A stretch of DNA of 64,000 bases, taken from NCBI GenBank assembly GCA_958295825.1, contig OY282375.1, forward strand, positions 729,489-793,488. The letters run 5' to 3'. The notes beneath the pieces are model-generated. The model did not search any database, had not been told where the DNA came from, and saw only the letters and a list, made by a program, of their open reading frames with translations. The position numbers were made by a program, and so were the translations under genes. Of this stretch, positions 63,606 through 64,000 are shown piece after piece. The first letter of the stretch is position 1, and each line of letters starts with the position of its first letter. Source of the DNA: an uncultured Candidatus Entotheonella sp. (GTDB lineage Bacteria; Tectomicrobia; Entotheonellia; Entotheonellales; Entotheonellaceae).

Positions 63606-63800
63606 TCATAACCAAAAGATAACCGTGGCGGCAATGCAGATGGCGCTGTAGAAGGTGTGTGCACGACGATCCTATCGTGTGGCGATGTGGCGCCAATCCT
63701 TGAGTCTGCCGAACAAGCGCTCGATGAGGTTACGGCGCTTGGAAAGCTCCGTGTCGCAGACGATCGGCTCTTTGAGGAACCTCCTGATGGAGTCAGGGTG
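63606..63800 (-). pseudogene. C-terminal remnant of an IS5-type transposase
   Basis: On the minus strand the frame reads LSKRRNLIERLFGRLKDW, RHIATR, an in-frame TAG at 63672-63674, then DRRAHTFYSAICIAATVIFWL and stop at 63606. This is the last part of the DDE transposase of IS5-group elements, with a Tyr codon turned into a stop. Sequence farther right (to 64000) no longer matches, so the rest is lost or rearranged. Confidence 0.8.
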
Positions 63801-64000
63801 TTGAATCCTGCATGCTCAATGATAAGCCTTTTACAGGTCCTGAGCCTAGGCAGGTGTGACGGTCCAAGAGCGGTTCTGTACGCCTTTGTTTCACAGGCGA
63901 CCGTTGATGTCAACATCCAGGACACACCTTCAACTCAAGCCCTGTAGTGGGAAATCCGCCTTGACACCCCAATTCCTTCGCGTCGAGAATGAGAGCTTTA

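Overview
The window is a 64-kb piece of a G+C-rich, Gram-negative-type bacterial chromosome. Three housekeeping blocks resemble those of deltaproteobacteria and of NC10/Rokubacteria/Tectomicrobia-like lineages: def ... fmt-rsmB-rpe; ffh-rpsP-rimM-trmD-(RNA methylase)-rplS-rnhB-yraN; and rplM-rpsI-rpsB-tsf-pyrH-frr-cdsA-dxr-thpR. F420 biosynthesis genes, an LLM flavin oxidoreductase, several SDRs, a lanthanide-type PQQ dehydrogenase and fused CaiB/BaiF CoA-transferases fit an environmental member of such groups. No rRNA or other decisive taxonomic marker is present, so the phylum is not fixed.

Left part (1-11.4 kb): a long helical protein runs in from the left edge and may be the tail of a SIR2-type defence protein. 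It is followed by a decayed C-terminus of a DNA methylase. Then comes def, and between def and fmt sits a two-gene insertion: a 1925-residue STAND/AAA-type NTPase and, overlapping by ATGA, a 432-residue protein that pairs a degenerate NTPase-like domain with a C-terminal HEPN motif (R400-x4-H405). This is the best candidate for an undescribed, probably immune or abortive, system.

Middle (11.4-32 kb): translation, secretion and isoprenoid housekeeping genes; a frameshifted type IV pilin beside an intact prepilin peptidase; a rhodanese; a MITE-like element; and a sulfite/nitrite reductase operon preceded by a cysteine-containing leader peptide and a terminator hairpin, which looks like an attenuator.

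32-50 kb: metabolic and stress genes. These are an RRM protein, an LLM oxidoreductase, a PQQ-dehydrogenase with a small cytochrome c, a beta-carbonic anhydrase, two Hsp20 genes behind a sigma-54-type promoter, SDRs, an SMP-30-like protein, a membrane subtilase with a HExxH protease neighbour, a DUF3179 protein, tRNA-Arg(TCT), the F420 operon (cofD-cofC-cofE-F420:NADPH reductase) and an HPF/cold-shock fusion.

Right part (50-64 kb): an accessory and defence region. It holds an AlbA_2 (Schlafen-type) protein with TPR tail, a truncated MqsA-like antitoxin beside an interspersed repeat, three small membrane proteins, a complete type I restriction-modification operon (hsdR-hsdM-hsdS), an enoyl-CoA hydratase homologue and a fused CaiB/BaiF protein, a Panacea-type toxin-antitoxin pair, and an IS5-type transposase remnant.
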